DNA of 64,000 bases from Rhodomicrobium sp. Az07 (GTDB lineage: Bacteria > Pseudomonadota > Alphaproteobacteria > Rhizobiales > Rhodomicrobiaceae), in the NCBI RefSeq assembly GCF_018619475.1, contig NZ_JAHFZG010000009.1, forward strand, positions 62,001 through 126,000, read 5' to 3'. The position numbers and the translations under genes were made by a program. Below are positions 1 to 9,667 of this stretch, piece after piece; positions within the stretch are counted from its first letter, which is position 1; each line of letters opens with the position of its first letter. Under the pieces are notes generated by a model. It worked only from the letters and a program-made list of their open reading frames with translations, searched no databases and was not told the DNA's origin.

Positions 1-1218
1 GTGGTGATACTGGGCGTAGACTTCGAGAGCCGCGCCGTCGAAGGCTTGCGTCACACCGAAGCCGTAGCGGGTCACCTCAGACGACGTGATGTAGGTAGCA
101 GCGGAAGCGAGCACTGCCGGTTCAGCGTCGGCGTCGGCTTTGACAGCGGCGAGATAAGTGCTGCCAACGCCAGCGTCGTCATAGATGCCGTATTCGCCGT
201 AGAACGTCGTCGCGCCGTAGTCGATGAAGCGCTTCGTGATACCGCCCTGGATGTACCAAGCCGACGAGTCGACATCGCCGAGGTCGGTGTTGTACTTCGT
301 GATCGACGAAGCCGCGCCGTTCACGAACAGGCCGGTCGGAACGTGCATGATAGAGGCCGAACCGAAGACCTTGTCGAACTTAACGGTAGAAGCGACGCCA
401 GTACGCGGGTCGTTGTTGTCCTTGTGCTCGCCAGTGTAATAGTAACCGACGCCAGCCGCAACGCGGAAGTCAGCGAACTGCTTCTGGAAGCGAAGGGCGA
501 TATCCCACACGTCGTTCTCACCCCAAGCGGCGCTCATGATGAAGCCGTAGAGGGCAGGCGTGTCGTAGCGAACGAAGTCGCCACGCGAGGTGTCGAAGAA
601 GGTGCCGCCGTTGACGATCGTGCCCCAAGTGGTTTTGCCGACCCTGAACTTGTTGTTGTAGTACTGGCTGGCGTCGGAGAGGCTGCCGCCGAGGTTAATG
701 ATGCCGAGGTCGTCCGTCGCGGCCGAGCCCTGGCCGAGCGTGATGCGGCCGAAGGTCTTGCTCTCGAAGAACGCGTTCGCTTGACGGATCTTGACCGTCG
801 CGTCTTCCGAAGGCGCATCGTCATTCGCCTGGTCAACGTTCGAGGAGTTGGAGTCGTTCACGCCGAGTTCGATCAGGAAGCCAGCCTTGAGGTCGGACGA
901 GATCGTGCCCGTGCCCTTCATGCGGAAGCGCGTGGAAGACTGCTCATTGTCGACGACATAAGCGTCGGAGTCGACGCCATCGTCCCAAGCAACCAACGCG
1001 CGGTTGACCTGGCCGGAAAGTTCGAGCGAAACCTTGCGATTGCCCTTGCGGACGGTCGTGGCTTCGAGTTCAGCGACGCGCTCTTCGAGGTCGTCGGCGC
1101 CAAGGTCAGCCGCCTTGGCAGAAGAAGCGGTAAGAGTCCAGCTGCCCATCACGAGGCCAGCAGCCGCAACAAGCGCGAAAGCGCTCGTCTTATTGAAGAT
1201 TCCCCCAGTCATGCCCAT
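1..1218 (-). CDS. Outer-membrane porin, 3' end cut by window start
   Basis: Partial gene. 406 codons are open with no stop before the window edge. Residues 1-36 form a signal peptide ending in SSAKA. It is followed by a short charged heptad segment (residues 38-58, DDLEERVAELEATT), then a Gly/Asp/aromatic-rich alternating pattern typical of the trimeric general porins of Hyphomicrobiales, which let small solutes cross the outer membrane. Such an N-terminal coiled segment is common in porins that touch peptidoglycan. ATG at 1218 has AAGGGA 4 bases upstream; a second ATG at 1212 has the better spacing (about 9 bases), so the true start may be two codons in. Codon use is strongly biased, as expected for an abundant envelope protein. 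The C-terminal barrel strands lie outside the window. Confidence 0.88.
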   Translation of the reverse strand, partial: MGMTGGIFNKTSAFALVAAAGLVMGSWTLTASSAKAADLGADDLEERVAELEATTVRKGNRKVSLELSGQVNRALVAWDDGVDSDAYVVDNEQSSTRFRMKGTGTISSDLKAGFLIELGVNDSNSSNVDQANDDAPSEDATVKIRQANAFFESKTFGRITLGQGSAATDDLGIINLGGSLSDASQYYNNKFRVGKTTWGTIVNGGTFFDTSRGDFVRYDTPALYGFIMSAAWGENDVWDIALRFQKQFADFRVAAGVGYYYTGEHKDNNDPRTGVASTVKFDKVFGSASIMHVPTGLFVNGAASSITKYNTDLGDVDSSAWYIQGGITKRFIDYGATTFYGEYGIYDDAGVGSTYLAAVKADADAEPAVLASAATYITSSEVTRYGFGVTQAFDGAALEVYAQYHH

Positions 1219-1711
1219 AATTCCCTTTTTTCAGCGCCAAATTCGATTGCATCGGCCGCTACGCATCTGCATTCGTTGCGCGCTGCCATCGGTGAACCCC
1301 ACGTCCATCTTTTTAGAGGAGCCCTAAGGGGAGCTACACCGACCCCCGGTTGAGGCGTTAACGGCGAGCCACAACCGGTGCAATTCGGCAACGGTGGGTC
1401 AGGCGGGGTCAAGGCACTGATATTAGGATGGAAAGTTTGTATCGCGGCGTCGCGATGCTCCGTAAACGGCGGCCGCGCGCGAAAGCAGCGGAAGATTTTC
1501 GGCGGGCGGAGAGGCGCGGAAATTAACGTTTCATAAGGGATTGCGCGGCGACGCGGGCTGGCGGGCGCCGCCGGGTGCGGTTTCGCGCATCTTTTCCCGA
1601 GCGGGAAACCGATTTATACTGGGCGGCAAGGTTCGGCACAAAGAGAGAGGTTAAAAGGCAGTCTTCGGTCATCGGCACGGTACAGGCGGCATGCCTGAGA
1701 AGGAGAGAGCG
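1219..1711. other. Intergenic region, porin leader and divergent promoter zone
   Basis: This stretch of 493 bases has no supported gene. It must hold the porin promoter and 5' leader on the minus strand and the promoter of the divergent gene on the plus strand. A TATACT at 1615-1620 could be the -10 element for the plus-strand gene, but no convincing -35 lies at the right distance. Confidence 0.5.
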
Positions 1712-2155
1712 ATGGGAGGCACCGACAACACCAGGTTCGACGCGAACTCGCAGAACGAAGCGGGCGGCGCCGATCCATCGGGGCAAGCGCGCGCGCCTGA
1801 TGAGCCGCCCTTGGCGACCGCGCCCGATGACGCCGTTCTGGTGTCGCAGCCCGACGCGCCGCGACATGGGGAGCCGCCCGTCGAGGATGGCGCGCCGCCG
1901 CCCGCTTCGCCCGCCCATCAAACTGCCCCGTCAGAGACGCCGGTCGCCGATCATGAGCCTTCGTTGTCGGACGAGGCCGCGACACGGCAGGGGCCGCCGC
2001 CGGAGCGCGAAGTCCCGCCCCACGAGCCGCCACCGGCTGGCGCGCCGGACCTCATCCTCGACGAGCGGCTGACGTCCGCCGCCGCGCCATTTCTCTATCT
2101 GCTGGGGATCGTCATGCTCGCGGTGGCGGGCTATCTTGTTTACTTGTTCCTGTAG
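1712..2155 (+). CDS. Hypothetical Pro/Ala-rich tail-anchored membrane protein
   Basis: 147 residues. I do not recognise a family. Residues 1-120 are very rich in Pro, Ala, Glu and Asp and look disordered. The last 23 residues form one hydrophobic helix (APFLYLLGIVMLAVAGYLVY) that ends almost at the stop codon, so the protein is probably anchored by its C-terminus in the inner membrane with the disordered part in the cytoplasm. ATG at 1712 is preferred over 1691 because AAGGAGAG lies just ahead of it. The only cell-biological inference possible is a membrane-linked disordered tether. Confidence 0.6.
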   Translation: MGGTDNTRFDANSQNEAGGADPSGQARAPDEPPLATAPDDAVLVSQPDAPRHGEPPVEDGAPPPASPAHQTAPSETPVADHEPSLSDEAATRQGPPPEREVPPHEPPPAGAPDLILDERLTSAAAPFLYLLGIVMLAVAGYLVYLFL

Positions 2156-2229
2156 CGGCGGACGCGTGACAGGGCCGGTCGGCGCATGATCGGAAAGAAA
2201 TGCCGGAGGGAGGCTTGGCGGGCGCCGAC

Positions 2230-5200
2230 TTAGCGGGCCCCTTGCGGCGCGAGCAAATCGCGAAAGCGCTTTTCAAACTCCGTCGGCCCGGATGGCTGGC
2301 GCGTCGGCGCGACGGCGGGCTGCTGGTCCGCGACGGAGTCCGTCTTGCGGCGCGGGCGGGCGAGCGTGGGTTCCTGCGCCGTCGTCCAGGATGATGCCGC
2401 GGGCGTGGCCGCCGGCTGCGGCAGCGCCGATGGGGCGGGCTGAGGCGGCTGCTGCCTGTTCAGGCTTTCGAGCCGCGCGATGTCCTTTTCCATCTTGCGC
2501 ACCAGCACGGCGCGCACGAAGTCCTCGGCGGCAACAGACCGCCGAGCGGCGCCCAATTCACGCAGCGGCCCGGCGATCACGACCTTGACCGGCGGCCATT
2601 TGCGCCGATCCGAAGTCACGCCAAGCTGCCATGTCGTGTCGGCCTGCATGGTCGCGAGGTCGAGATCGCCCCGCATGCGGACGGTGCCGTCGCGCGGATT
2701 GCGGAACGAGGCGCGCGGGATTTCAAGCGTTCCGTCGCGGATGACAAGCGGGAAGCGCAGCTTGCGGAATTTGAAGTCGCCCGATTGCAGCGCGTCCTGA
2801 ACTTTGCGCGCGATGGCCTCTTCCGCGAGAGGCGCGGCCGCCGCCTGCATATCGTCACCGCTTTTCTGCACCGCAGCGGGCGACAATTTCGCGAGTTGGC
2901 CTTCCGAAAACGCGATTGCCCCCTTGCCGCCGAGCACCGCGACGAGCCCGCGCGGACTTAACGCCTGACCGGACGCCTTCACGACGAGAGAAGCGCGGCC
3001 CTTCATGAGTGGCGGCGTGCCCTGCGCGGGCAGAAGCGACAGATCCGCGTTTGTAAGAGCGATATTCGCGGTTGCGACGACGGCGGGGCCTTTTCCGTCC
3101 AGCACGAGCGAGCCCGACACCGTGCCGCCGAGCGCCTTGCCGTCGAGCTTGCGGATATCGAGGCGGCCGTTGTCGAGAATCGCCGAAACCTGCGCATCGG
3201 AAAGCGCGAAACCGTCGCTGAGTTTCAGAGACCGCACGCCGAGCGCGATGCGGGCGGAGGTCTCCTCGAACGCGATCTTGTTGAACGGGCGCTCGCTCCA
3301 GAGCGGCGCCTGATCGGATGGCGCGGACTCTCTGCCCAGGGGCGCCAGGAATTGGCCAAGCAGCGACGGAAGCGACAGTTGGTCGGCGCTCAGTGAGGCT
3401 TCGATGCCGAGTTGTTCCGCGAGGATGGCGGCGAGCGTGCCGTTGATGGCGTTGCGCCCGGACTCAGCCTTCAGCTTCGTCGCTTCGATGCGTTCCGGCG
3501 TTGCCGTGACGGTCGCCTCGACGTGCAGCGGAGCTTTCGTGTCCGCGCCGAGAAGCGCCAGAAGCGGTGCCGACAGGAATTGCTCGGGCGATGGGGCCGT
3601 CGCGGAGACCTTGCCGGAGAACGAAGGCTGTTCGCCCTTGATGTCCGTCGCGCCGTCGATCTGCGCTTGAAAGGGCTGCGTCTTCAGCGTGCCGGAGGTG
3701 TCGAAGTGGCGGTATGTGCCACCAAGGCGAAGATTCAGGGTGCCGGTCGACGGCGGCGGTGAGGAGGCGGGGGCGGCTTTCGGATAGAGAAGGGCCAGAA
3801 GCTTGATCCCATCGGCGGACGACGCGCCGAGCTGGGCTGTAAATGGCGTGGTCCGCCAGTCCGCGAGATTGCCCTTGATCTGCGCGCGGCCGTCGACACG
3901 GACATCGCCGAGCGTGCCGGTAATCTGGCCCGCGCCGCCTTTCCCCCGCGTCTCCGCGCCGTAGTTGATCGTGAGTGCGGCCGGCGCCATCATCCGCGTC
4001 CGCGCTCCGAGCCGATCCGGCGCCATGCCGAGAGCGGCGGCTGCCTGAGCGACCGCCTCGGGTGTCCGCGCCTCGACGCGCCCCTCGAACCGGCCCTGGG
4101 CTTCGGCCTTCAGCGGCACCACGCCTTCGCCCTGCACCGACAGGCCGTCCAGCGTCTCCGCGCTCAACTTCGTGACGGTCACAAGGGCCGGAGTGAACCG
4201 GATCTGCGCGGCAAGATTTTTCGCATGAATGACGCCCGCATGCAGTTCGCCGGCGGAAAGACCGATGTCGCCCGTCTGAATGTCGGAGAGATCTTCACCG
4301 AAGAACGGAGCGAGTTGCGCGAGCGTCCCTTGCCAAGCGGACTTCAGCGCATCGGTGGAGAACGCGTCTGTGTCCTGCCCCGCGTCAGCTCCCGCGAGGA
4401 TGAACCTGTCGCCCGCAAGCGTCAGCGAAAGCTTGCGAATCGGCTGGCTGTCCAGCCTGATGCCGCCGGTGAAGGGAGCGCCCTCGATGGTTCCCGAGAG
4501 GCTTTCGAGCGCCGCCACGGTTTCCGATAGCTTGAGCTGTCCCGTAAAGGCGATGGCTCGTGCGAGCGGGTTCTTGCCGCCTGCCTCCGGCGCCATCCAC
4601 CGGTTCAGCCGCGCGAGATGCCGGGCATCGATGGAGAGCTTGCCCGCGAGTTCGGGCTTGCCGCCGTCGCGGGCAAGCGTGCCGGCGAAGGCCAGCGCCG
4701 TGTCGCCGGGAAGCGTCGCCGCGGCGTTCGAAAACGTCCAGATATTTCCGTCGCGCGTGCCTTCGAGCTTCACGCCGTCGATGAAGTCGTCCTTCAACTG
4801 CACATGCTCCGCCGCGAGTTCGAGCCGTACCGGCATTTCCGGGTAAAGCCAGAGCAGACGGTCGACCACGGCGCGGGTTTCGTCCCAGCGCTTCGGAGCG
4901 CTTACGGCCCAACCGGCAGCGGGATTCGCTTTCGCAAGCAAGGCGTCCGCGTCGAGCGATTTCCCCTGAAGGAAAATTTCGGCGGGCGCGCCGTGCGCGA
5001 AGGGGATGGTCGCGCGGCCCGCGAAGATCTGCGGCCGGTTCGCGCCGTCGAGCGTCAGCGCGAGATCGGACAACGCGGCGCTGTCGAGATCGATTTTTGC
5101 CCGCGCGCTCGCCTGCATATACACGGGCAAGAAAAGGCCCGCTGTCTTGGGCGCATTGAACGTCAGCGACCCTTCGAACGTCGGCGCGAAGCTCACGCGG

Positions 5201-5871
5201 AGCACGCCGTCAGCATGCATTACCGCCTTGCTGGCCAGGTCCGTCGCGCTGCCCGAAAGCTTGATGCCGGAGCCCTGCGCGAGTTGGGCCATAAGCCTCA
5301 CATCGAACCGCCGGTCGTCGAAGGTGGCCTTGACGCTCGCGCGGTAGGGCGCGCCGCGCGTGGGCGCCGCGATCTTGCCGTCAATCCCCGAAAGCGTCAG
5401 CGGCGCGCCATGCTCGGGCACGAAGGTGAAGCTGCCCCCCTCGACTTCGAGCGAGCGGACGTCCGCCGGAAAAGGAAACGCGATGCCCGCCGTGCTTTCG
5501 CTCGCGCGGCCAGCGCCACGCCGCGCCGCCTGAACGATCACCACGGGCCGAACGAGCTTCAGGCGGCTCGCCTCGACATGTCCGCCGATCAGGCCTTGAA
5601 GCGAAAGCGAAAGATCGAGCGCTTCGGCGCTCAACGCGAGCTTGTCGCCGGGCGCGGGATCGGTCGCAATCTTTGCGGCGCGCACATGCGGTTCGGGGAG
5701 GAGTGCGATGTCGATATCGCCCACGATCCGAATCTTCTGTCCGAACAGCGTGGATGCCGCCTCTTCTATGTCCGGGCGAAAGGCATTCCAGTCCAGAAAG
5801 GCGGGCACGGTGAAGGCCGCGCCGATGAGCAGCACCAGAAGCGTCGCGAATGTTGCCAGGAAGCGGCCCAA
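2230..5871 (-). CDS. AsmA family protein
   Basis: 1213 residues. There is an N-terminal membrane helix at about residues 4-25 (FLATFATLLVLLIGAAF), followed by the AsmA N-terminal domain (DWNAFRPDIEEAASTLFGQKIRIVGDI type) and a long beta-rich body. The AsmA-like C-terminal domain lies at about 850-1090 (ALGGTVSGSLVLDG and similar repeats of extended strands), then a Pro/Ala-rich tail. Proteins of this family are inner-membrane-anchored and span the periplasm; several members carry phospholipids to the outer membrane. The start is a TTG at 5871, with AGAGGA six bases ahead. It stands alone between a plus-strand gene and sodB. The long hydrophobic-groove architecture supports a lipid-bridge role by family analogy; the exact cargo is not readable. 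Confidence 0.9.
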   Translation of the reverse strand: MGRFLATFATLLVLLIGAAFTVPAFLDWNAFRPDIEEAASTLFGQKIRIVGDIDIALLPEPHVRAAKIATDPAPGDKLALSAEALDLSLSLQGLIGGHVEASRLKLVRPVVIVQAARRGAGRASESTAGIAFPFPADVRSLEVEGGSFTFVPEHGAPLTLSGIDGKIAAPTRGAPYRASVKATFDDRRFDVRLMAQLAQGSGIKLSGSATDLASKAVMHADGVLRVSFAPTFEGSLTFNAPKTAGLFLPVYMQASARAKIDLDSAALSDLALTLDGANRPQIFAGRATIPFAHGAPAEIFLQGKSLDADALLAKANPAAGWAVSAPKRWDETRAVVDRLLWLYPEMPVRLELAAEHVQLKDDFIDGVKLEGTRDGNIWTFSNAAATLPGDTALAFAGTLARDGGKPELAGKLSIDARHLARLNRWMAPEAGGKNPLARAIAFTGQLKLSETVAALESLSGTIEGAPFTGGIRLDSQPIRKLSLTLAGDRFILAGADAGQDTDAFSTDALKSAWQGTLAQLAPFFGEDLSDIQTGDIGLSAGELHAGVIHAKNLAAQIRFTPALVTVTKLSAETLDGLSVQGEGVVPLKAEAQGRFEGRVEARTPEAVAQAAAALGMAPDRLGARTRMMAPAALTINYGAETRGKGGAGQITGTLGDVRVDGRAQIKGNLADWRTTPFTAQLGASSADGIKLLALLYPKAAPASSPPPSTGTLNLRLGGTYRHFDTSGTLKTQPFQAQIDGATDIKGEQPSFSGKVSATAPSPEQFLSAPLLALLGADTKAPLHVEATVTATPERIEATKLKAESGRNAINGTLAAILAEQLGIEASLSADQLSLPSLLGQFLAPLGRESAPSDQAPLWSERPFNKIAFEETSARIALGVRSLKLSDGFALSDAQVSAILDNGRLDIRKLDGKALGGTVSGSLVLDGKGPAVVATANIALTNADLSLLPAQGTPPLMKGRASLVVKASGQALSPRGLVAVLGGKGAIAFSEGQLAKLSPAAVQKSGDDMQAAAAPLAEEAIARKVQDALQSGDFKFRKLRFPLVIRDGTLEIPRASFRNPRDGTVRMRGDLDLATMQADTTWQLGVTSDRRKWPPVKVVIAGPLRELGAARRSVAAEDFVRAVLVRKMEKDIARLESLNRQQPPQPAPSALPQPAATPAASSWTTAQEPTLARPRRKTDSVADQQPAVAPTRQPSGPTEFEKRFRDLLAPQGAR

Positions 5872-6112
5872 AACGAGTCCTCTTGGATCAGGGGTGCGAA
5901 GAACGCGCGCCGTGCTTCGAGCTTGAAGTATCGTTCAAAAAGAAGGCTTGCAAGGGGCCGGGGCGAAATAGCTTTACACAACCGCCGACCCCGATTCGGA
6001 TTGTGCCAGATTTTGCCCGTTCACGCGCGCATTCCACATCGGCGCGACGGAGACTTCCACAATTGCATGGCCAGGAAGGGCCGCCGCGCGCCGCAGGATC
6101 GAATAAACGGCA

Positions 6113-6814
6113 TCAGACGGTGAGCGCGCCTCGCTTCGCCGCTTCGTAGCGCTCGCCGATCTTGTCCCAGTCGAGCACGGACCACCAGGCACGCAGATAA
6201 TCGGCGCGGCGATCATTATATCTCAGATAATAGGCGTGCTCCCAGACATCGTTGCCGAACAGCACGCGCTCGCCATCCATAAGGGGCGTGTCCTGATTAG
6301 GCTTCGTCGTCAGACCGAGCTTGCCGTCGCTGTCGACAGTGACGAAAACCCAGCCCGAGCCGGTGAGGCCGACACCCGCATTGTTGAACGCCGCCTGAAG
6401 GTTTTCGAAGCTGCCGAAATCGCGCGCGATGGCCGCCGCCAGATCGCCGGTCGGCCTTCCGCCATCGCCGCCCATGATCTGCCAGAACATGCTGTGATTG
6501 GCGTGGCCGCCTGCGTTCGTCCGCACCGCCGGGCGCACCGACTCGGGCACGGACGACAGTGAAGCCAGAATTTCGGGCAGCGACTTTTTCGTCCACGAAC
6601 CGCCCTTCGATGCTGCCGCCTTCAGCTTCTGCACATAAGACGCGTGGTGCCGGTCATGATGAAGCCGCATGGTTTCGGCGTCGATGGCAGGCTCGTTCTT
6701 GTTGTAGGCGTAAGGGAGAGCGGGAAGCGAGTAAGTTCCTCCCTCGCCGTCGCGGTGAAAGCCAAGCATCGCCGCGCCTGCTTTCAGCATGTTTCCCGTT
6801 ATTTCGGATGGCAT
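6113..6814 (-). CDS. sodB: Superoxide dismutase, Fe/Mn family
   Basis: 233 residues from ATG 6814, which has AGGGAGA five bases ahead; the longer frame to 6859 adds an unsupported N-terminus. It converts superoxide to oxygen and hydrogen peroxide. All four metal ligands are visible: His in PYAYN...HHDRHHASYV (two-helix hairpin), His in HANHSMFW, and Asp and His in NDVWEHAYYL. GSGWVFV is the usual core strand. Residues 1-27 precede the conserved LPALPYAYN and have no clear export signal, so the enzyme should be cytoplasmic despite this extension. Iron versus manganese use cannot be settled from sequence by eye. Confidence 0.93.
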   Translation of the reverse strand: MPSEITGNMLKAGAAMLGFHRDGEGGTYSLPALPYAYNKNEPAIDAETMRLHHDRHHASYVQKLKAAASKGGSWTKKSLPEILASLSSVPESVRPAVRTNAGGHANHSMFWQIMGGDGGRPTGDLAAAIARDFGSFENLQAAFNNAGVGLTGSGWVFVTVDSDGKLGLTTKPNQDTPLMDGERVLFGNDVWEHAYYLRYNDRRADYLRAWWSVLDWDKIGERYEAAKRGALTV

Positions 6815-6929
6815 CGGAATCTCCCTGAATGAAAAAGCCGCAGCGTTGCCTGCGGCCAAGTTTCAAGCTGCGTGATGGAAGCCCGCAGACGCTTCGCCTT
6901 TGCTGATGCGGCGCAGTGTCAAGAACACG

Positions 6930-7439
6930 TCAGTGGCTTTTGTGATCCCCGGAACGTTGTGTCCCGTGGGAGCCGGACGCACCGGCGGCCGATGGGGCGC
7001 GCTGCACTGTCACTTCGATCGGGAATGGCCCCGCCTTGTCGAAAACGAGCGTAAGGGGGAAGGACGTGCCTTCCTCAAGGCGCTGCTTCAGGCCCAGAAG
7101 CATCACATGCAGACCGCCCGGCTTGAATTCGGCCGAGGCGCCGGGCGCGAGCTTCACTCCACCCTGAACGGCGCGCATCTTGAGGACGCCGTTCTCCTCG
7201 ACATGCTCATGGATCTCGGTCTTTTCCGCAACCGGCGTCGCGGCGGAAATGAGAGTGTCCGCAGTCTGGCCCTTGTTGCCGAGTGAAAGATAGACCGCGC
7301 CCGCCTTGGCGGATTCGGCGGTGGGCCGCGCCCAGGGCTGCACGATCGAGATGCCGTTTTGCAGATAGGAAGTCTCGGAAGCCGCCGCGATCCCCGACAG
7401 CGCGAACCCGGTTGCGGCGACGAGAAGATATTTTTTCAT
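6930..7439 (-). CDS. Periplasmic copper chaperone PCu(A)C family
   Basis: 169 residues. Start ATG 7439 (MKKYLLVAATGFALSG) gives a normal signal peptide ending near AAA-SET; the upstream 12 codons of the longer frame are not needed. The domain carries the family's copper motif: His-rich TEIHEHVEENG, Met in VLKMRA, and the GGLHVMLLGL His-x-Met pair. Family members bind Cu(I) in the periplasm and deliver it to the CuA centre of cytochrome oxidase. The C-terminus has extra His and Gly (SGSHGTQRSGDHKSH), which may add metal binding. It follows sodB on the same strand after a gap of 115 bases, with no sign of tight coupling. Confidence 0.9.
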   Translation of the reverse strand: MKKYLLVAATGFALSGIAAASETSYLQNGISIVQPWARPTAESAKAGAVYLSLGNKGQTADTLISAATPVAEKTEIHEHVEENGVLKMRAVQGGVKLAPGASAEFKPGGLHVMLLGLKQRLEEGTSFPLTLVFDKAGPFPIEVTVQRAPSAAGASGSHGTQRSGDHKSH

Positions 7440-7589
7440 GATGTGGGTCCGTTGCGTTCGATGTGGCTTATGCAAGAGCCGAACGGTCTTGTCATTCTAC
7501 CGTCGGTCGGGTCGATGTGCCGGAAATCTGACGCCCTCGGCCCCTTTGTGCCATGCACGCTTTTGTGACTGGACGCTCAAGCCGCGCCG

Positions 7590-8402
7590 CTACTGCGACA
7601 GCTCGCGAGAGCGCCGCGCTGCCGCCGCGATGGCTTCGCGCATGAGCCCTTTCAGCCCCTCGTCCTTCGAAAGAATAGCGAGAGCGGCGGCGGTGGTGCC
7701 ACCGGGCGAGGTTACGTTTTCGCGCAGCTTCGCGGCTTCGAGCGGGGAACGATGCATGAGTTCGCCCGCGCCCTCGACCGTCGCCCGCGCGAGCTTCATC
7801 GCGAGTTCGGGCGGTAGCCCCGCTTCCTCGGCGGCGTGGGCGAGACATTCGGCGAGGTAGAAGACATAGGCCGGGCCGGAGCCGGAAACGGCGGTTACCG
7901 CGTCGAGCAGGCCCTCGTCGTCGACCCAGACAACCTCGCCAACGGCGCGCAAAAGCCTGTCGCACAATGCGCGCTGCGCTTCGTTCACATTGGCGTTCGG
8001 GAATGCGCCCGTCACGCCGCGCCCGATCTCGGCCGGCAGGTTCGGCATGGCGCGCACGATGGCCGTGCCGTCGCGGAACTGGCCCGCGATGCCGGACACC
8101 GTCCGCCCGGCCGCGATGGACAGCACCACCGTATGAGGCCCGACATGGCGGGCGACCTCGGCAAGCACGTCCGGCAGAACTTGCGGCTTTACCGCCAGAA
8201 CCATGACGTCCGGCGCGTCTTCGGGGAGCATCGGAATGCCCTTGTCCTGAAGAAGCGCGGTCATCTGCGGGGAAGGCTGCGGCTCTCGCACGGCGATGGC
8301 GGAGGGCGGAAAACCTGCGCCGAGCCAGCCGCGAAGAAGCGCGCCGCCCATGCGGCCCGCTCCGACGAGAAAGATCGATGAGGTCCGCCCTGTATCGGTC
8401 AC
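7590..8402 (-). CDS. proC: Pyrroline-5-carboxylate reductase
   Basis: 270 residues. Last step of proline synthesis: reduces pyrroline-5-carboxylate to proline with NAD(P)H in the cytoplasm. N-terminal Rossmann motif IFLVGAGRMGGALLRGW (about residues 10-26), VLAVKPQ at about 75, and the family signature in the dimer domain (AVSGSGPAYVF through SPGGTTAAAL, about 165-235). The start is GTG at 8402, overlapping the TGA stop of the upstream ybjN-like gene (GTGA) and preceded by GGAGGGG, so the two genes are translationally coupled. The C-terminus LSQ ends at a clean stop. Confidence 0.94.
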   Translation of the reverse strand: MTDTGRTSSIFLVGAGRMGGALLRGWLGAGFPPSAIAVREPQPSPQMTALLQDKGIPMLPEDAPDVMVLAVKPQVLPDVLAEVARHVGPHTVVLSIAAGRTVSGIAGQFRDGTAIVRAMPNLPAEIGRGVTGAFPNANVNEAQRALCDRLLRAVGEVVWVDDEGLLDAVTAVSGSGPAYVFYLAECLAHAAEEAGLPPELAMKLARATVEGAGELMHRSPLEAAKLRENVTSPGGTTAAALAILSKDEGLKGLMREAIAAAARRSRELSQ

Positions 8403-8896
8403 GCCTGCCCCTCCGTTTCGAAGATCGTGCTTGCCAACGCCTCTTCCGCGCGCTTTCCAGCCCACACGACGAACTGGAAAGCCTGATAATAGCGCTCGCA
8501 GGTATCGATGGCAGCCTGCAAAAGCGCCTCGCATTGCTTCGCCGTCGGTTCGGCACCGTTCAGCATCAAGCCTTGCCTGTAAAGCAGAAGGCCCTCGGAC
8601 GACCAGATGTCGAAATGTCCGAGCCACAACTGCTCATTGATCAGCACCAGAAGGCGATAGATCTCGGATATGCGGTTGCGCGGCACCTTGAAGTCGAAAG
8701 CGCATGCCATGTGCAGGCTTTCAAGGTCGTCGCGCCAGTTGAACGAGATATGATAATCGCACCACTCGCCCGATACGGATACAGTCAACTCGTCTTCGCT
8801 CGAACGCTCGAAGGTCCAATCCTGCACGCACGCAATCTGTTCCACGAGGTCTACGGGGTGTGAAAGTCGGTTGTAATCCTGCCCGGCAGTGGTCAT
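8399..8896 (-). CDS. YbjN domain-containing protein
   Basis: 165 residues from ATG 8896, which has AAGGGA at a normal distance; the longer frame to 9043 has no such support. The fold is that of the YbjN/type III secretion chaperone-like family: helix, five-strand sheet, helix, with the conserved stretch CDYHISFNWRDDLESLHMACAFDF. Family function is poorly known; members have been linked to stress and motility phenotypes. Its stop overlaps the GTG start of proC by four bases, an arrangement common in Hyphomicrobiales, so expression is coupled to proline synthesis. A regulatory or chaperone-like role is possible but not shown. Confidence 0.82.
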   Translation of the reverse strand: MTTAGQDYNRLSHPVDLVEQIACVQDWTFERSSEDELTVSVSGEWCDYHISFNWRDDLESLHMACAFDFKVPRNRISEIYRLLVLINEQLWLGHFDIWSSEGLLLYRQGLMLNGAEPTAKQCEALLQAAIDTCERYYQAFQFVVWAGKRAEEALASTIFETEGQA

Positions 8897-9379
8897 CCCA
8901 ATTCCCTTCTGAGCTGCGGCGAGAGTGTTCCGGGCATGCCCCACTACGACAAATGCCGTGTTCGCCCAGATGTCGCCGCATATGCTTCTCAGCCTATGAG
9001 GTGATCCGCCTGTCACGCGCAATCGCGTCCACACTTTCTCCACGGGGAAAACAACGTGGCGGGGGCGTTAGCTTGACAGTGTTGCCAATGTGTCGATGCG
9101 GGCGAATGAGCGCGGCGCGAAGTCGCAACGCTCAAGACGGCCTAGATCAGCCTGCGTTCAATCGGACCCGTTTTGGCGCAGAAAAGCTGATCGACAACAG
9201 AAACCTAAGCGCCGAAGCGAGGGAAAAGCGCGCCGCCGGTCGAACGGACGACGCGCGGCGGCACCATCGCTCACGCCAAAACGCGCGCGCTGCCCGTCCG
9301 CGATGAGCGCCATCGCCGAGTGGATGCGCTCACGTCGTCCGATGGCCTGGAGAATGCAAAGGCCGAGGGCGGCGCCTTG
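8897..9379. other. Intergenic region without a supported gene
   Basis: There are 483 bases between the ybjN-like gene and ubiK. I see only low-quality open frames rich in Arg and Ser, which are typical of non-coding GC-rich DNA. A GCCGCC...GGCGGC inverted repeat at about 9231-9275 could form a weak hairpin. The ybjN-proC promoter should lie in the 8900-9100 part. Confidence 0.4.
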
Positions 9380-9667
9380 TCAGAAGGTTCCGCCGCCAAT
9401 CGTCGGCGCGCCCTGCAAGCGTGCGACCGCCGCCTCAAGCTCTTCGACGCGCCTCGCGAGGCGCTCGTTTTCTTCGCGCGCCTTTAGCGCCATGGCTTTC
9501 ACCGCCTCGAATTCCTCGCGTTGCGGCAGGTCCATGCTGCGGAAGAAACGTTCCGCCTGGCTGCGTGCGGCGGTCTCGAATTCCTGCCGCGCGCCCTGAG
9601 CCGCGCCCGCCGCGTCCGTCATCAACTTGGCGATATCGTCGAAAAGCCGGCCCGTAGTCTGCGTCAT
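9380..9667 (-). CDS. ubiK: Ubiquinone biosynthesis accessory factor UbiK family
   Basis: 95 residues, the usual family length. It is a helical protein: residues 1-50 form amphipathic helices (RLFDDIAKLMTDAAGAAQGARQEFE) and residues 50-86 form a coiled coil (EEFEAVKAMALKAREENERLARRVEELEAAVARLQ), as in the BMFP/YqiC family. Enterobacterial UbiK binds UbiJ in the soluble complex that makes ubiquinone and also interacts with membranes. The short tail after the coiled coil is APTIGGGTF. It is alone on its strand here. Confidence 0.85.
   Translation of the reverse strand: MTQTTGRLFDDIAKLMTDAAGAAQGARQEFETAARSQAERFFRSMDLPQREEFEAVKAMALKAREENERLARRVEELEAAVARLQGAPTIGGGTF

Noticed and set aside
1-1353. 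Long plus-strand open frame of 450 codons
   Set aside because: It is the antisense of the porin gene; it is Arg/Val-rich without family signs, while the minus strand has a signal peptide, ribosome-binding site and porin sequence.
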